Of a stretch of DNA of 64,000 bases, positions 32,524 through 43,696 are shown in pieces. Source of the DNA: an uncultured Alphaproteobacteria bacterium (GTDB lineage Bacteria; Pseudomonadota; Alphaproteobacteria; HIMB59). Positions within the stretch are counted from its first letter, which is position 1. Every line of letters starts with the position of its first letter. The DNA lies in assembly GCA_902521465.1 (NCBI GenBank), contig CABYRL010000005.1, forward strand, positions 26,864 to 90,863, in the 5' to 3' direction. The notes below the pieces were generated by a model. That model worked only from the letters and a program-made list of their open reading frames with translations. It had not been told where the DNA came from and searched no databases. Position numbers and translations under genes: made by a program.

Positions 32524-34092
32524 TTGCCTGATAAAGTATTAATATTTGATACTACCCTTAGAGACGGAGAGCAGTCCCCTGGGGCTTCGATGAATCAAGA
32601 GGAAAAACTCTCTATTGCAAGGCTATTAGAGGAGTTGAAGGTTGATATAATTGAGGCTGGTTTTCCAATAGCTTCTAAAGGTGACTTTAATTCAGTTCAA
32701 GCAATTGCAAGTGAAATTAAAGACTGCCAAATAGCTGGATTAGCTAGGGCAAAACATGAGGATATTGAAACAGCTTGGAATGCTGTAAAAAAAGCTAAAA
32801 ATCCAAGAATTCACACTTTCATTGCCACAAGTCCAATTCATATGAAGTTTAAACTCAAGTTAACTGAAGAGGAGGTCTTAGAAAAAATTAAAGATAGTGT
32901 ATCATTTGCGAGAAATTTATGCCCCAATATTGAGTGGAGTTGTGAAGATGGAGGGAGGTCCTCAATTGATTTTCTTTATAAATGTATAGAGTTAGCTATT
33001 GAAAAGGGTGCATCTACAATTAATATTCCTGACACAGTTGGTTATACCTTACCATTTGAATTTGGAGAGATTATAAAAAAAGTTAAAAATAATGTTCCTA
33101 ATATTGATAAAGCAATAATTTCTGTTCATTGTCATAATGATTTGGGTTTAGCAGTTGCAAACTCTCTCAATGCAGTTGAAAATGGCGCAAGACAAATTGA
33201 ATGTACTATAAATGGATTAGGAGAAAGAGCAGGTAACGCCGCACTAGAAGAAGTAGTAATGGCAATAAAAGTCAGATCAGATCTTTTAAAAGTTCAATCT
33301 AATGTCAATACGAGTGCCATTTCAAAAACATCAAAACTTGTATCATCAATAACAGGTTTTCCTGTTCAGCCTAATAAAGCAATTGTTGGCGCTAATGCTT
33401 TTGCTCATGAGTCTGGAATTCATCAAGATGGAGTTTTAAAAAATGTTCAAACTTATGAAATCATGTCACCGGAAACGATTGGGTTAAAGAAATCAAGTTT
33501 GGTGCTTGGTAAACATTCAGGAAAGCATGCATTCAAAGAAAAATTAAAAATTTTAGGGTATGAAGTAGGTGATAATTATATGAATGAAATTTTCGAAAAA
33601 TTCAAGCATTTAGCTGATAAAAAGAAAGATGTTTATGATGAGGATATAATTGCTCTGGTAGATGATACTCATTTTAATAAATCAAATACTTTAAAACTTA
33701 AAAATTTAAGTATTATGTCTGGCACCAACTCTAAACATGTTGCATCATTAGAACTAGAATTTAAAGATGAACTAAAAGAAGTAAGTGGATCTGGAAACGG
33801 TCCTGTCGATGCAGTCTTTAGTTGTATATCTAAAGTTGTTGGTTTTTCTCCAAAATTAGTTTTGTATCATATAAATGCCATTACACCTGACTCTGATGCA
33901 CAAGGGGAAGTTGCAGTTAAACTTGAGTATTTAGATAAAGAATTTATTGGTAAAGCTTCCGATATAGATATTATAGTTGCTTCTGCAAAATCTTATATCA
34001 ATGCATGTAATAAAATATTAAACTTTGAAAAAAACATAAATATGCAAGAAGGGGTCTCAGAGATTAGTATCTCAAATATAAAGGGAATATAA
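32524..34092 (+). CDS. leuA: 2-isopropylmalate synthase
   Basis: The 522-aa protein starts at TTG. The DRE-TIM barrel has FDTTLRDGEQSPGASM (8-23), SVHCHNDLGLAVANS (HxH metal ligands) and NGLGERAGNAALEEV. A linker and a C-terminal leucine-sensing domain follow (about 390-510). It commits ketoisovalerate to leucine. It ends exactly where mreB starts. Confidence 0.97.
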   Translation: MPDKVLIFDTTLRDGEQSPGASMNQEEKLSIARLLEELKVDIIEAGFPIASKGDFNSVQAIASEIKDCQIAGLARAKHEDIETAWNAVKKAKNPRIHTFIATSPIHMKFKLKLTEEEVLEKIKDSVSFARNLCPNIEWSCEDGGRSSIDFLYKCIELAIEKGASTINIPDTVGYTLPFEFGEIIKKVKNNVPNIDKAIISVHCHNDLGLAVANSLNAVENGARQIECTINGLGERAGNAALEEVVMAIKVRSDLLKVQSNVNTSAISKTSKLVSSITGFPVQPNKAIVGANAFAHESGIHQDGVLKNVQTYEIMSPETIGLKKSSLVLGKHSGKHAFKEKLKILGYEVGDNYMNEIFEKFKHLADKKKDVYDEDIIALVDDTHFNKSNTLKLKNLSIMSGTNSKHVASLELEFKDELKEVSGSGNGPVDAVFSCISKVVGFSPKLVLYHINAITPDSDAQGEVAVKLEYLDKEFIGKASDIDIIVASAKSYINACNKILNFEKNINMQEGVSEISISNIKGI

Positions 34093-35879
<1,787 letters not shown>

Positions 35880-35887
<8 letters not shown>

Positions 35888-36308
35888 ACTAATTTTTGTA
35901 ATAATATTATTTTTAATATACGGAAATTTTAGTTTTATTATTAATGATATTGTTGTTTTTTCTTTAATCAATATAGCTGTTTATACAGTTCTAAAGGAAA
36001 AAAATATTAAATTAATTGATGTTTTTATATTTATCTTATCTACTTTTGTTGTAGAGGTTTTTGTAGGATTACCGATATTAATTGGCATTGTAGTTTTGTT
36101 TATACCTCTTCTTTTATTAAATTATATTATAAATAATTATAATTTTGCACTATTTATAAAATCATCAATTATTTTTTTAATGAGTTTTGTTACTTTCTGT
36201 ATTTTCGATCAAACAGTATTTTTCAGATTGCTAAATTTTCAATATTTTATAAGTATATTCATTCTAATTTTAATATTTTTAGGACTCTCAAAATATGGAA
36301 AAGAATAA
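35880..36308 (+). CDS. mreD: MreD-like rod-shape membrane protein
   Basis: The 142-aa protein is almost entirely hydrophobic, with about five membrane segments. MreD sequences diverge widely, so the call rests on the mreB-mreC-X-mrdA position, length and topology. It overlaps mrdA by 14 bp. Confidence 0.8.
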
Positions 36309-38067
36309 GACAAGTGAAGATAGTATAAAAATATTAAATAGAAGATCATTCATCATAATTATATTTGGTGCTATTTTATCGTTAATCGTTTCGTTAAGAT
36401 TATTTTCATTGCAAGTTATTAATTTTAATTTTTATAAAAAAAAATCAGTTGAAAACAAACTTTCTATTAAATTGACTCCTCCTTTAAGGGGGGATATTTA
36501 TGACTCAAAAAAAAATTTACTTGCTGGAAGCACCTCAATGTATGAATTTGTAGTATTTAAAAACTTAAGCAAAGATCATTTTCATGAGATTAAAAAACTT
36601 GATAGTCTTATTAAACTTAACTTGAATTTTGACGAAATTACAAATCAATTAAAAAAATATAATGAATATACTGGCTTTAGCTTAACTAGAGCCTCATGGG
36701 AACAGATAGTAGAATTTGAAAAAAATAAATTTTTATTTAACTCTATAAAAATAATTGAGTCTAAAAAGAGATATTATCCATATCAAAATTTTTCACAAAT
36801 AATTGGCTATATGGGTCAACCAACTAAATCATCTGAGCCTTATTCTAAAGGAGTATTTCATTTAGAAAAAAGTTATGAAAAACATTTAAGGGGCACACCT
36901 GGTAAAATATTTAATGAGGTAAACGCCAAAGGCAAAACTATCAGAGAAATATCTATTGAAAAATCTATCAAAGGCAATGATTTAGACTTAACTTTAGATT
37001 TAACCCTTCAAAATTACTCCCAATCTCAACTTCCTATAGAAAAAAAGGGATCGATTGTTGTTATAAGGGTATCAGATGGATCTATCTTGTCGATGAATTC
37101 TAATCCTACTTTTGATGCACAAATCTTTGAGAATAGGGAAAATAATAAAATTAAAGATATACTTAATGATGATCAGAGGCCACTCTTTAATCGTGCCTTC
37201 TCTGGTTTTTATCCACCAGGATCTGTATTTAAACCTATCTCTGCTTTAGTTGGTCTTCAACGTAATTTAATTGACCCCCAAAAAAAAGTTTTTTGTAAAG
37301 GGCATTCCTCACTTGGCGATAGGAACTATTATTGCTGGAAAAAAGAAGGACATGGAAAAGTTAATCTTAAAAAAGCCATTAAAGAGTCTTGTGATGTATA
37401 TTTTTACGAATTAGCGAAAAAAACAAATATTGATGATATCGCAAGCTTATCAAGTAATTTAGGTTTAAATAAAGAGTACGACATTGGTTTATCAAACATA
37501 GGAAAAGGACTTGTTCCAAGTAAAAAATGGAAAAAAGCTTTTTTAGACGAAAGTTGGTATCAAGGTGAGACATTAATTACATGTATTGGGCAAGGGTACA
37601 ATCAAACATCTCCATTGCAACTTGCAACGTTATATTCTGCTATATTAAATGGAGGAAAATATCCAATACCTAAACTTGATAAAAATGCTCCCACAAAATT
37701 TACAGGTAGATCACTAAATTATGAGCATCAAAAAATTATTATTAATTCCCTTAATGCTGTTGTTCAAGAGCCAAGAGGAACTGCATACAAATTAAGTATT
37801 TCTAATCCAGAATTTGTAAAAATAGGTGGTAAAACAGGAACTTCTCAAGTTATAAGAATTAAAGAAAGTGAAAGAGAAGATGATCAGTATAAATCAAAGG
37901 AAATAGAAGAAAGATTTAAAGATCACTCAGTATTTGTGGGCTACGCCCCATATGATAAGCCAAAATATATAGCTTCAGTGATTATTGAGAATGGTGGATC
38001 TGGATCAGCGGTAGCCGCACCTATTGCTCATAAGATCTTAGATTTTGCTTTCAAAAATAATGTTTAA
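36295..38067 (+). CDS. mrdA: Penicillin-binding protein 2 (PBP2), elongation transpeptidase
   Basis: The 590-aa protein has one N-terminal membrane helix (about 19-40), a dimerisation/pedestal domain and a transpeptidase domain. Nucleophile Ser310 is in PPGSVFKP (SxxK). SCDVYFY is at the SxN position, and GGKTGTSQV is the KTG box. It crosslinks side-wall peptidoglycan with RodA. It overlaps the neighbouring genes on both sides. Confidence 0.96.
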   Translation: MEKNKTSEDSIKILNRRSFIIIIFGAILSLIVSLRLFSLQVINFNFYKKKSVENKLSIKLTPPLRGDIYDSKKNLLAGSTSMYEFVVFKNLSKDHFHEIKKLDSLIKLNLNFDEITNQLKKYNEYTGFSLTRASWEQIVEFEKNKFLFNSIKIIESKKRYYPYQNFSQIIGYMGQPTKSSEPYSKGVFHLEKSYEKHLRGTPGKIFNEVNAKGKTIREISIEKSIKGNDLDLTLDLTLQNYSQSQLPIEKKGSIVVIRVSDGSILSMNSNPTFDAQIFENRENNKIKDILNDDQRPLFNRAFSGFYPPGSVFKPISALVGLQRNLIDPQKKVFCKGHSSLGDRNYYCWKKEGHGKVNLKKAIKESCDVYFYELAKKTNIDDIASLSSNLGLNKEYDIGLSNIGKGLVPSKKWKKAFLDESWYQGETLITCIGQGYNQTSPLQLATLYSAILNGGKYPIPKLDKNAPTKFTGRSLNYEHQKIIINSLNAVVQEPRGTAYKLSISNPEFVKIGGKTGTSQVIRIKESEREDDQYKSKEIEERFKDHSVFVGYAPYDKPKYIASVIIENGGSGSAVAAPIAHKILDFAFKNNV

Positions 38068-39163
38068 AGAATTTAAAAGTATTTTTAATTTAAATTGGAT
38101 TTATTTTTTTATCCTTTTGATAATTTTTTGGATTGGAGAGATCAATCTTTACTCAGCCGCAGGGGGCTCTCTTGATCCATGGGCATTGAATCAATTAACT
38201 AGATTTTTATTTTTTCTACCCTTATTTTTCTTAGTAATAATGTTGGAGCCAAAATTTATTTTTAATTTTGCAGAGGTTTTTTTAATTTTAGTTTTGATCG
38301 GACTAATAACAACACTAATCTTTGGTTATACAGGAATGGGAGCAACAAGATGGATAAGAATTGCTGGATTTAATTTACAAGTATCAGAATTTACCAAAAT
38401 AGCTTTAGTAATATTTATGGCAAAATACTTTCACAAACTAAATGCAGAAAAAACTATAGGCCTGATTAAATCAATATTTCCTCTAATTGTATCAATAATA
38501 TTTTTCATATTAGTTGCCATTCAACCAGATTTAGGAACTGCAGTAATTATTTTAGCTTTAGGTTTGGTTGTAATTTTTTATGCAGGCATTAAACTAATTT
38601 ATCCTCTATTATCATTAGGTGTTATTTTATTGATAAGTCCAATTTTATGGACATTTTTAAAGCCCTACCAACAAAATAGAATACAAATTTTTCTTAACCC
38701 TGACCTAGACCCACTTGGAAAGGGATATCACATAATACAATCTAAAATTGCAATTGGTTCCGGTGGGCTAAAAGGCAATGGTTTTCTTGAGGGCTCACAA
38801 AGTAGTTTAGATTTCCTTCCAGAAAAAGAGACAGATTTTGTTTTTGCAATTTTTTCTGAGCAGTTTGGTTTTACAGGATCTATATTATTAATTTCACTTT
38901 TTTTTATCATGTTTTTAATTCCAGTTTTAAAAACATATAAACTCACACAAGTTTTTAATAAAATAATCTTATTTGTATTATCTTTTAAAATCTTCTTTGA
39001 ATTTCTTATAAATATATCTATGACTATCGGTATTTTACCAGTAGTTGGAGTTGCATTACCTTTCATGTCTTATGGGGGAAGTTCTTTGTTGAGTAATTTA
39101 ATAATTTGTGCACTATTGTTAAATTTTATGTCTATCAGCGAAAATAAGAGAATGTTTTCATGA
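38060..39163 (+). CDS. mrdB: RodA, SEDS-family peptidoglycan glycosyltransferase
   Basis: This is a polytopic protein of about 367 aa (ten membrane segments) with SEDS signatures: GATRWIRIAGFNLQVSEFTK, then IQPDLGTAVIIL, the extracellular QSKIAIGSGGLKGNGFLEG and LPEKETDFVFAIFSEQFGF, and FMSYGGSSL. I prefer the ATG at 38060; a TTG 15 bp upstream is also in frame. It polymerises glycan strands with PBP2. Confidence 0.95.
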   Translation: MFKEFKSIFNLNWIYFFILLIIFWIGEINLYSAAGGSLDPWALNQLTRFLFFLPLFFLVIMLEPKFIFNFAEVFLILVLIGLITTLIFGYTGMGATRWIRIAGFNLQVSEFTKIALVIFMAKYFHKLNAEKTIGLIKSIFPLIVSIIFFILVAIQPDLGTAVIILALGLVVIFYAGIKLIYPLLSLGVILLISPILWTFLKPYQQNRIQIFLNPDLDPLGKGYHIIQSKIAIGSGGLKGNGFLEGSQSSLDFLPEKETDFVFAIFSEQFGFTGSILLISLFFIMFLIPVLKTYKLTQVFNKIILFVLSFKIFFEFLINISMTIGILPVVGVALPFMSYGGSSLLSNLIICALLLNFMSISENKRMFS

Positions 39164-39510
39164 CAATTTCTATTAAAAAGCCATGGGGGTCATATATTGT
39201 TCTTGGGAAATCAAAAGATTTTTTAATCAAAAAGATTATTGTAAAACCAGAAGGTGTTTTATCATATCAATCGCATAATTTTAGATCAGAACATTGGATA
39301 ATTATTGAGGGTAAAGCAACTGTTATTATAAATAATCGTACATTTTATAGATCAGAAAATGAAAATATATTCATACCTAAAAAGGCAAAACATAGGGTTT
39401 TAAATGAGAGTTCAAAAAAGAAATTAGTTTTAATTGAAGTTCAAACAGGAAGTAAATTTTTAGAGTCAGATATAAAAAGATATTCAGATATTTATGGAAG
39501 AAAAAATTGA
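39160..39510 (+). CDS. Cupin, mannose-6-phosphate isomerase type II-like
   Basis: The 116-aa single cupin matches the C-terminal domain of ManC-type enzymes: KPWGSYIVLGKSKDFLIKKI, then LSYQSHNFRSEHWIIIEGKA and IPKKAKHRVLN, with His/Glu metal ligands. It lacks the nucleotidyltransferase domain. It may isomerise mannose-6-phosphate or a related sugar for surface polymers. It overlaps rodA and the next gene by 4 bp each. Confidence 0.8.
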   Translation: MTISIKKPWGSYIVLGKSKDFLIKKIIVKPEGVLSYQSHNFRSEHWIIIEGKATVIINNRTFYRSENENIFIPKKAKHRVLNESSKKKLVLIEVQTGSKFLESDIKRYSDIYGRKN

Positions 39511-39896
39511 AAATATTAGCTGAAATTTCTGTTGGAGAGCTTTATGATAAAATTACTATATTAAATATTAAATTAAAAAAAATTAATGATACTAACAAAT
39601 TAAAGAATATAAAAATTGAGCTAGATGCTTTACTGGAACAAAGTAATAAATTAATTTTAAAAGACGATGAAATACTAAGAAAAAAAATTCAAAAACTTCA
39701 AGATATAAATGAAGAGCTTTGGGATATAGAAAATATTAAAAGAGAATGTGAGGCTAATAAAGAATTTGGAGAAATTTTTATTAAAATATCAAGAGATGTA
39801 CATTTTAAAAATGATATTAGGGCGTCAATAAAAAAAGAAATTAATCTTTTGTCTAACTCAAAGATAACAGAAGAAAAAGAATACTCTAAGTATTAA
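39507..39896 (+). CDS. DUF6165-like coiled-coil protein
   Basis: The 129-aa protein starts at TTG (TTGA overlap with the cupin stop). The start KILAEISVGELYDKITILNI and the block DINEELWDIENIKRECE resemble the DUF6165 family, which often lies near polysaccharide or glycosyltransferase genes. It is helical, rich in Lys and Glu, with no membrane segment. Function is unknown. Confidence 0.65.
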   Translation: MKILAEISVGELYDKITILNIKLKKINDTNKLKNIKIELDALLEQSNKLILKDDEILRKKIQKLQDINEELWDIENIKRECEANKEFGEIFIKISRDVHFKNDIRASIKKEINLLSNSKITEEKEYSKY

Positions 39897-40404
39897 CCTT
39901 ATTTAAACTTATAAGTTTATTTTTAATTTTTGATCTTCCACCGAGAAAACTTAATTCTAAGAGCACTACAATACCTTTAATTTTAGCTTTAGTTTTTTTA
40001 ATTAATTTCATTGATGCACGTATTGTTCCACTTGTTGCAAAAATGTCATCAATTATCACAACTTTGTCGGAATTTCTTATCATATCACTTTGAATTTCTA
40101 ATTTATTAGAGCCGTACTCAAGTTTGTAACTTGTATTAAAGGTTTTGCCTGGCAATTTTCCTTTTTTTCTAATCATAACTAACTTTTTTTTTAATTTGTA
40201 CGCAATAGCTGAGGCAAAAATAAATCCTCTTGAGTCTATCCCAACTATAGTATTAGCGTTTAATTTATTTACCTCCTTTGACATTGAGTTTACAACTCTG
40301 TTAAAAACTTTAGGATTTGATAAAATTGTAGATATATCGTAAAAAGCGATACCTTTTTTTGGAAAGTCTTTTATAATTCGAATACTTTTTAAATCATTAT
40401 TCAT
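39886..40404 (-). CDS. apt: Adenine phosphoribosyltransferase
   Basis: The best start is the ATG at 40404 (MNNDLKSIRIIKDFPKKGIA, 172 aa), matching APRT N-termini; a longer frame from 40443 adds unrelated residues. FYDISTIL, GIDSRGFIFASAIAYKL and the PRPP motif KVVIIDDIFATSGTIRA are intact. It salvages adenine to AMP. Its ATG overlaps the panB ATG on the opposite strand. Confidence 0.93.
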   Translation of the reverse strand: MNNDLKSIRIIKDFPKKGIAFYDISTILSNPKVFNRVVNSMSKEVNKLNANTIVGIDSRGFIFASAIAYKLKKKLVMIRKKGKLPGKTFNTSYKLEYGSNKLEIQSDMIRNSDKVVIIDDIFATSGTIRASMKLIKKTKAKIKGIVVLLELSFLGGRSKIKNKLISLNKVNT

Positions 40405-41191
40405 GAAAAGATCAATTAAATCAGTATTTAATAAAAAAAACAAAAAAAAAATTATTTGTCTAACGTCTTATACTTATAATTATACAAAAATCATTGATGA
40501 TCTAGTTGATGTAATTCTAGTTGGTGACTCAATGAGTAATGTACTATATGGAATGAACTCAACAAGAACTATTGACGATCAAATAATGATCAATCATGCT
40601 ACTGCAGTAAAAAAAGCTGCAGAGAAATCACTAGTTTTTTTTGATTTGCCTTATAATAAAGATTTTAGTGAGTCTAATACTATAAAACGTGTTTTATCTA
40701 TTATGAAAAAAACTTCTTGTGATGGTGTAAAAATAGAGGGTAATACTGAACTAGAAGATGTAATAAAGTATTTGAAGAAAAAAAAAGTTCATGTTATCGC
40801 GCATTTAGGCTTACAACCACAAAAATTTAGCTCTACAAAAAAATTTAAGATATATGGAAAAAAGAAAGAGGATTTAAATAAAATTATTTCGGACTCATTG
40901 TGTTTAGAAAAGGCAGGTGCTGTATCTATTCTATTGGAAGGAATGTTAACAAAAATTGCAAAGCAAGTTACTGCTGTATTAGCTATACCTACGATTGGAA
41001 TTGGTGCATCTGAGTTTTGTGATGGTCAAATATTAGTGTCAGAGGATATGCTTGGAATTTACGGAAATAATCATCCAAAATTTGTTAAAAGATATGAAGA
41101 TTTATCAAAAAATATCAAAATTGCCGTAAAAAAATACTCTAAAGAGGTAAATAATAATAAATTTCCAAATAAAAAATTTAGATATGACTAA
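40403..41191 (+). CDS. panB: 3-methyl-2-oxobutanoate hydroxymethyltransferase
   Basis: The 262-aa barrel enzyme has ICLTSYTYNYTKIIDD, VGDSMSNVLYGMNST (Mg-binding Asp), VKIEGNTE, AHLGLQPQ and TIGIGASEFCDGQILVSEDM. It makes ketopantoate from ketoisovalerate in pantothenate/CoA synthesis; ilvC upstream in the window supplies that precursor's pathway. It converges with ispB (4-bp overlap). Confidence 0.94.
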   Translation: MKRSIKSVFNKKNKKKIICLTSYTYNYTKIIDDLVDVILVGDSMSNVLYGMNSTRTIDDQIMINHATAVKKAAEKSLVFFDLPYNKDFSESNTIKRVLSIMKKTSCDGVKIEGNTELEDVIKYLKKKKVHVIAHLGLQPQKFSSTKKFKIYGKKKEDLNKIISDSLCLEKAGAVSILLEGMLTKIAKQVTAVLAIPTIGIGASEFCDGQILVSEDMLGIYGNNHPKFVKRYEDLSKNIKIAVKKYSKEVNNNKFPNKKFRYD

Positions 41192-42186
41192 TAAGTTCTA
41201 TTTATTGAACTTATTAGAAGGTTTATAAAAAGATCTTTTTGATAACCCTTAAATTGTTTTAATATTTTCAGAGATTTTTTATTGTATTTATTACAGAATT
41301 TTTTTACATGTTCATTTATTTTATATTTTTTCATTAGTTTCATTGTTGCCATGTAATCACTTTTTAATCTTTTGCGCTTTTTAAATATTTTTTTAATAAA
41401 ATTTACTTCAGTGTTATTTGACTTTTTTAAAAGTAATATAATTGGTAGGGTAATTTTTCCTTCATAGAAATCTTTACCTAGTTTTTTTCCAGTTACTCTT
41501 TTTCCAAAATAATCAAGGTAATCATCCATGATTTGAAATATAATTCCAAAATACAATCCCAATTTGTATAAACTTGTAATTATTTTTAAATTCTTACCAG
41601 TTAAAATGGCAGGAATTTTCATAGCTGCAGCAAATAATTCTGCAGTCTTTAAAGATATAATCTCTATATAGTTCTTTTCATTGATATAAATATTATTCTC
41701 ATGAGTAAATTGCAAAAATTCTCCTTCTGAAATTTTACTACTTACTTGAGACAGTGCAGCCATTGCATTTAAAGAATTGGCTTTTGTCATTAATTGAAAC
41801 GACTTTGAAAATAAAAAATCACCAAACAAAACACTAAATTTATTATTCCATATTGTGTTAATACTCTTTTGGCCTCTTCGTAATTTACCCTCATCAATTA
41901 CATCATCATGTAAAAGGGTAGCTCCATGAATGAATTCGATTGCAGCAGACATATCAATATCGCTTGATATTTGTGAATAATTTTTATTTATCATTTTACT
42001 TGATAGCAAACATATAACTGGCCGTAATTGCTTTCCCCTTTTTTTGAAAAAATAATTACCTAATTTTGGAATAATGGGGACAGTGCTTACTAGAAATCTA
42101 TCAAGCTCTTTATTAGTTTTAACTAACTTTACATTAATTTCTTTATGAATTAACTTTATGGTTTGTTCAAAATTAATTTTTTGCAT
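41188..42186 (-). CDS. ispB: Octaprenyl/polyprenyl diphosphate synthase
   Basis: The 332-aa all-alpha prenyltransferase has a first Asp-rich motif LLHDDVIDEGKLRRG (DDVID at 94-98), GDFLFSKSFQLM, and a second motif QIMDDYLDYFG. It also has GKDFYEGKITLPIILLL. Length and motifs fit the long-chain synthase that makes the ubiquinone side chain. It is divergent from the next gene by 5 bp. Confidence 0.93.
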   Translation of the reverse strand: MQKINFEQTIKLIHKEINVKLVKTNKELDRFLVSTVPIIPKLGNYFFKKRGKQLRPVICLLSSKMINKNYSQISSDIDMSAAIEFIHGATLLHDDVIDEGKLRRGQKSINTIWNNKFSVLFGDFLFSKSFQLMTKANSLNAMAALSQVSSKISEGEFLQFTHENNIYINEKNYIEIISLKTAELFAAAMKIPAILTGKNLKIITSLYKLGLYFGIIFQIMDDYLDYFGKRVTGKKLGKDFYEGKITLPIILLLKKSNNTEVNFIKKIFKKRKRLKSDYMATMKLMKKYKINEHVKKFCNKYNKKSLKILKQFKGYQKDLFINLLISSINRTY

Positions 42187-42191
42187 TAGCT

Positions 42192-42899
42192 ATGAATTTA
42201 TACTCCAAAGATTTTCTACTAGATGGTAAAATTGTATATTATCAATTAAAAAAAGGCTATAGGAGCGGTATAGAGCCTATTATCTTGGCTTCTAATGCAA
42301 AAAAAAAGCACAATAAAATTTTAGATATGGGTTCTGGTTGTGGTTCTATTTCTCTAATTGTTGCTTATAGAAACCCAGAGTCTGAAGTCATTGGTTTTGA
42401 AAAAAATGAAACTCACCATAAAATTTCAATCTTAAATCAAAAAGAAAATAATTTAAAAAATTTAAAATTTAAATTTCATGACAATTGCATTTTTGATAAA
42501 AAATATGAGAATTACTTTGATTTAATTTTATCAAATCCTCCTTTTTATTTTGCTAATAAAGTACTAAAGTCCAAAAATCCTTCCATAAATGCCTCAAAAT
42601 ATATAACTGAGTCAAATTTGAAAAAATGGATTATCAACATAATTCTTTATTTAAAAATAAAAGGAACAGCGTTTATCATAAATAGATTTGAAAACATGGA
42701 TTTTATGATAGATATATTGAGAAAATTTAATCTAGAAGTGACAACAACACCTTTATTACCCTTTAAAGGTAGAAAACCTAAAAATGCCCTTCTAAAAATC
42801 ACTAAAAGTGATTATTTTATAGAGAAAACATCAAATGCAATTATAATCCACGATAATTTATCAAAGTATTCTAAAGATATAGAAAATTGGTTTAAATAA
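42192..42899 (+). CDS. tRNA1(Val) A37 N6-methyltransferase-like protein
   Basis: The 235-aa class I methyltransferase has KKGYRSGIEPIILASNA, SAM motif ILDMGSGCGSISLIVAYRNP (about 43-62) and catalytic NPPF (LSNPPFYFANK), which marks N6-adenine or N5-glutamine methylases. COG4123/TrmN6 is the best match by pattern. It touches the S49 peptidase gene (1-bp overlap). Confidence 0.8.
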   Translation: MNLYSKDFLLDGKIVYYQLKKGYRSGIEPIILASNAKKKHNKILDMGSGCGSISLIVAYRNPESEVIGFEKNETHHKISILNQKENNLKNLKFKFHDNCIFDKKYENYFDLILSNPPFYFANKVLKSKNPSINASKYITESNLKKWIINIILYLKIKGTAFIINRFENMDFMIDILRKFNLEVTTTPLLPFKGRKPKNALLKITKSDYFIEKTSNAIIIHDNLSKYSKDIENWFK

Positions 42900-43693
42900 T
42901 GTTCAGTCCAAACAAAACAGTAATCTCAATCGATCTTAAAGGAATGATTGCATCTGGAAGTAGAGCACCATTGAATATGGATAATCTAAACGGACTTTTC
43001 TCAAAGGTAATGAAAATAAAATTTGATGCACTATCAATTGTCATTAACTCTCCTGGTGGTTCTCCGGTTCAATCATCTTTAATTGCACAAAAAATAAGAG
43101 AAATTTCAGATAAGAAAAAAGTGAAATGTTATTGTTTTGTTGAGGATGTTGCTGCATCTGGAGGGTATTGGCTTGCATGTGCAGCAGATGAGTTATACGC
43201 AGATGTAAATTCTATTGTTGGTTCAATAGGTGTTATATCAGGTGGTTTTGGATTTACTGATCTTATAAAAAAAATTGGAGTAGAAAGAAGGATATTTACA
43301 GCTGGAGAGAACAAAAGCTTTTTAGATCCATTTTTAAAAGTTAATAAAAAAGATGAGGAAAAATTAAAAAAACTTCAAAAGTTAATACACCAAAATTTTA
43401 TTGATTGGGTGTCCTCGAGAAGAAAAAAGAAACTTAGCGAAAAAAATAAAAAAGTTATATTCTCTGGTTCCTTTTGGTTAGCTAATGAGGCAAAAGACTT
43501 AGGTTTAATTGATGGCATTGCATCTGAGTCGTCTTTCTTTAAAAGTAAATTTGGAGAAAAGACTAAAATTAAAAAAATAAAACAACCAAAGTCTCTCAAA
43601 CAAAAACTTGGTCTTGGTATTAATTCTTTAAATAGTGAGGATTTAATTACTAAATTAAAAGAAGAGTTTCTTTTTAACAAATTTGGTATCTGA
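42899..43693 (+). CDS. S49-family signal peptide peptidase (SppA/SohB-like)
   Basis: The 264-aa protein has INSPGGSPVQSSLIAQKIRE (about 46-65), the nucleophile Ser in EDVAASGGYWLACAADELYA (about 82-101), and a later Lys, consistent with a Ser-Lys dyad. There is no N-terminal membrane helix, so it may be peripheral. It cleaves residual signal peptides or membrane fragments. Confidence 0.9.
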   Translation: MFSPNKTVISIDLKGMIASGSRAPLNMDNLNGLFSKVMKIKFDALSIVINSPGGSPVQSSLIAQKIREISDKKKVKCYCFVEDVAASGGYWLACAADELYADVNSIVGSIGVISGGFGFTDLIKKIGVERRIFTAGENKSFLDPFLKVNKKDEEKLKKLQKLIHQNFIDWVSSRRKKKLSEKNKKVIFSGSFWLANEAKDLGLIDGIASESSFFKSKFGEKTKIKKIKQPKSLKQKLGLGINSLNSEDLITKLKEEFLFNKFGI

Positions 43694-43696
43694 TAA

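Noticed and set aside
40405..40443. N-terminal extension of apt from the ATG at 40443
   Set aside because: The added residues (MFFLLNTDLIDLF) are not APRT-like and lie inside panB.
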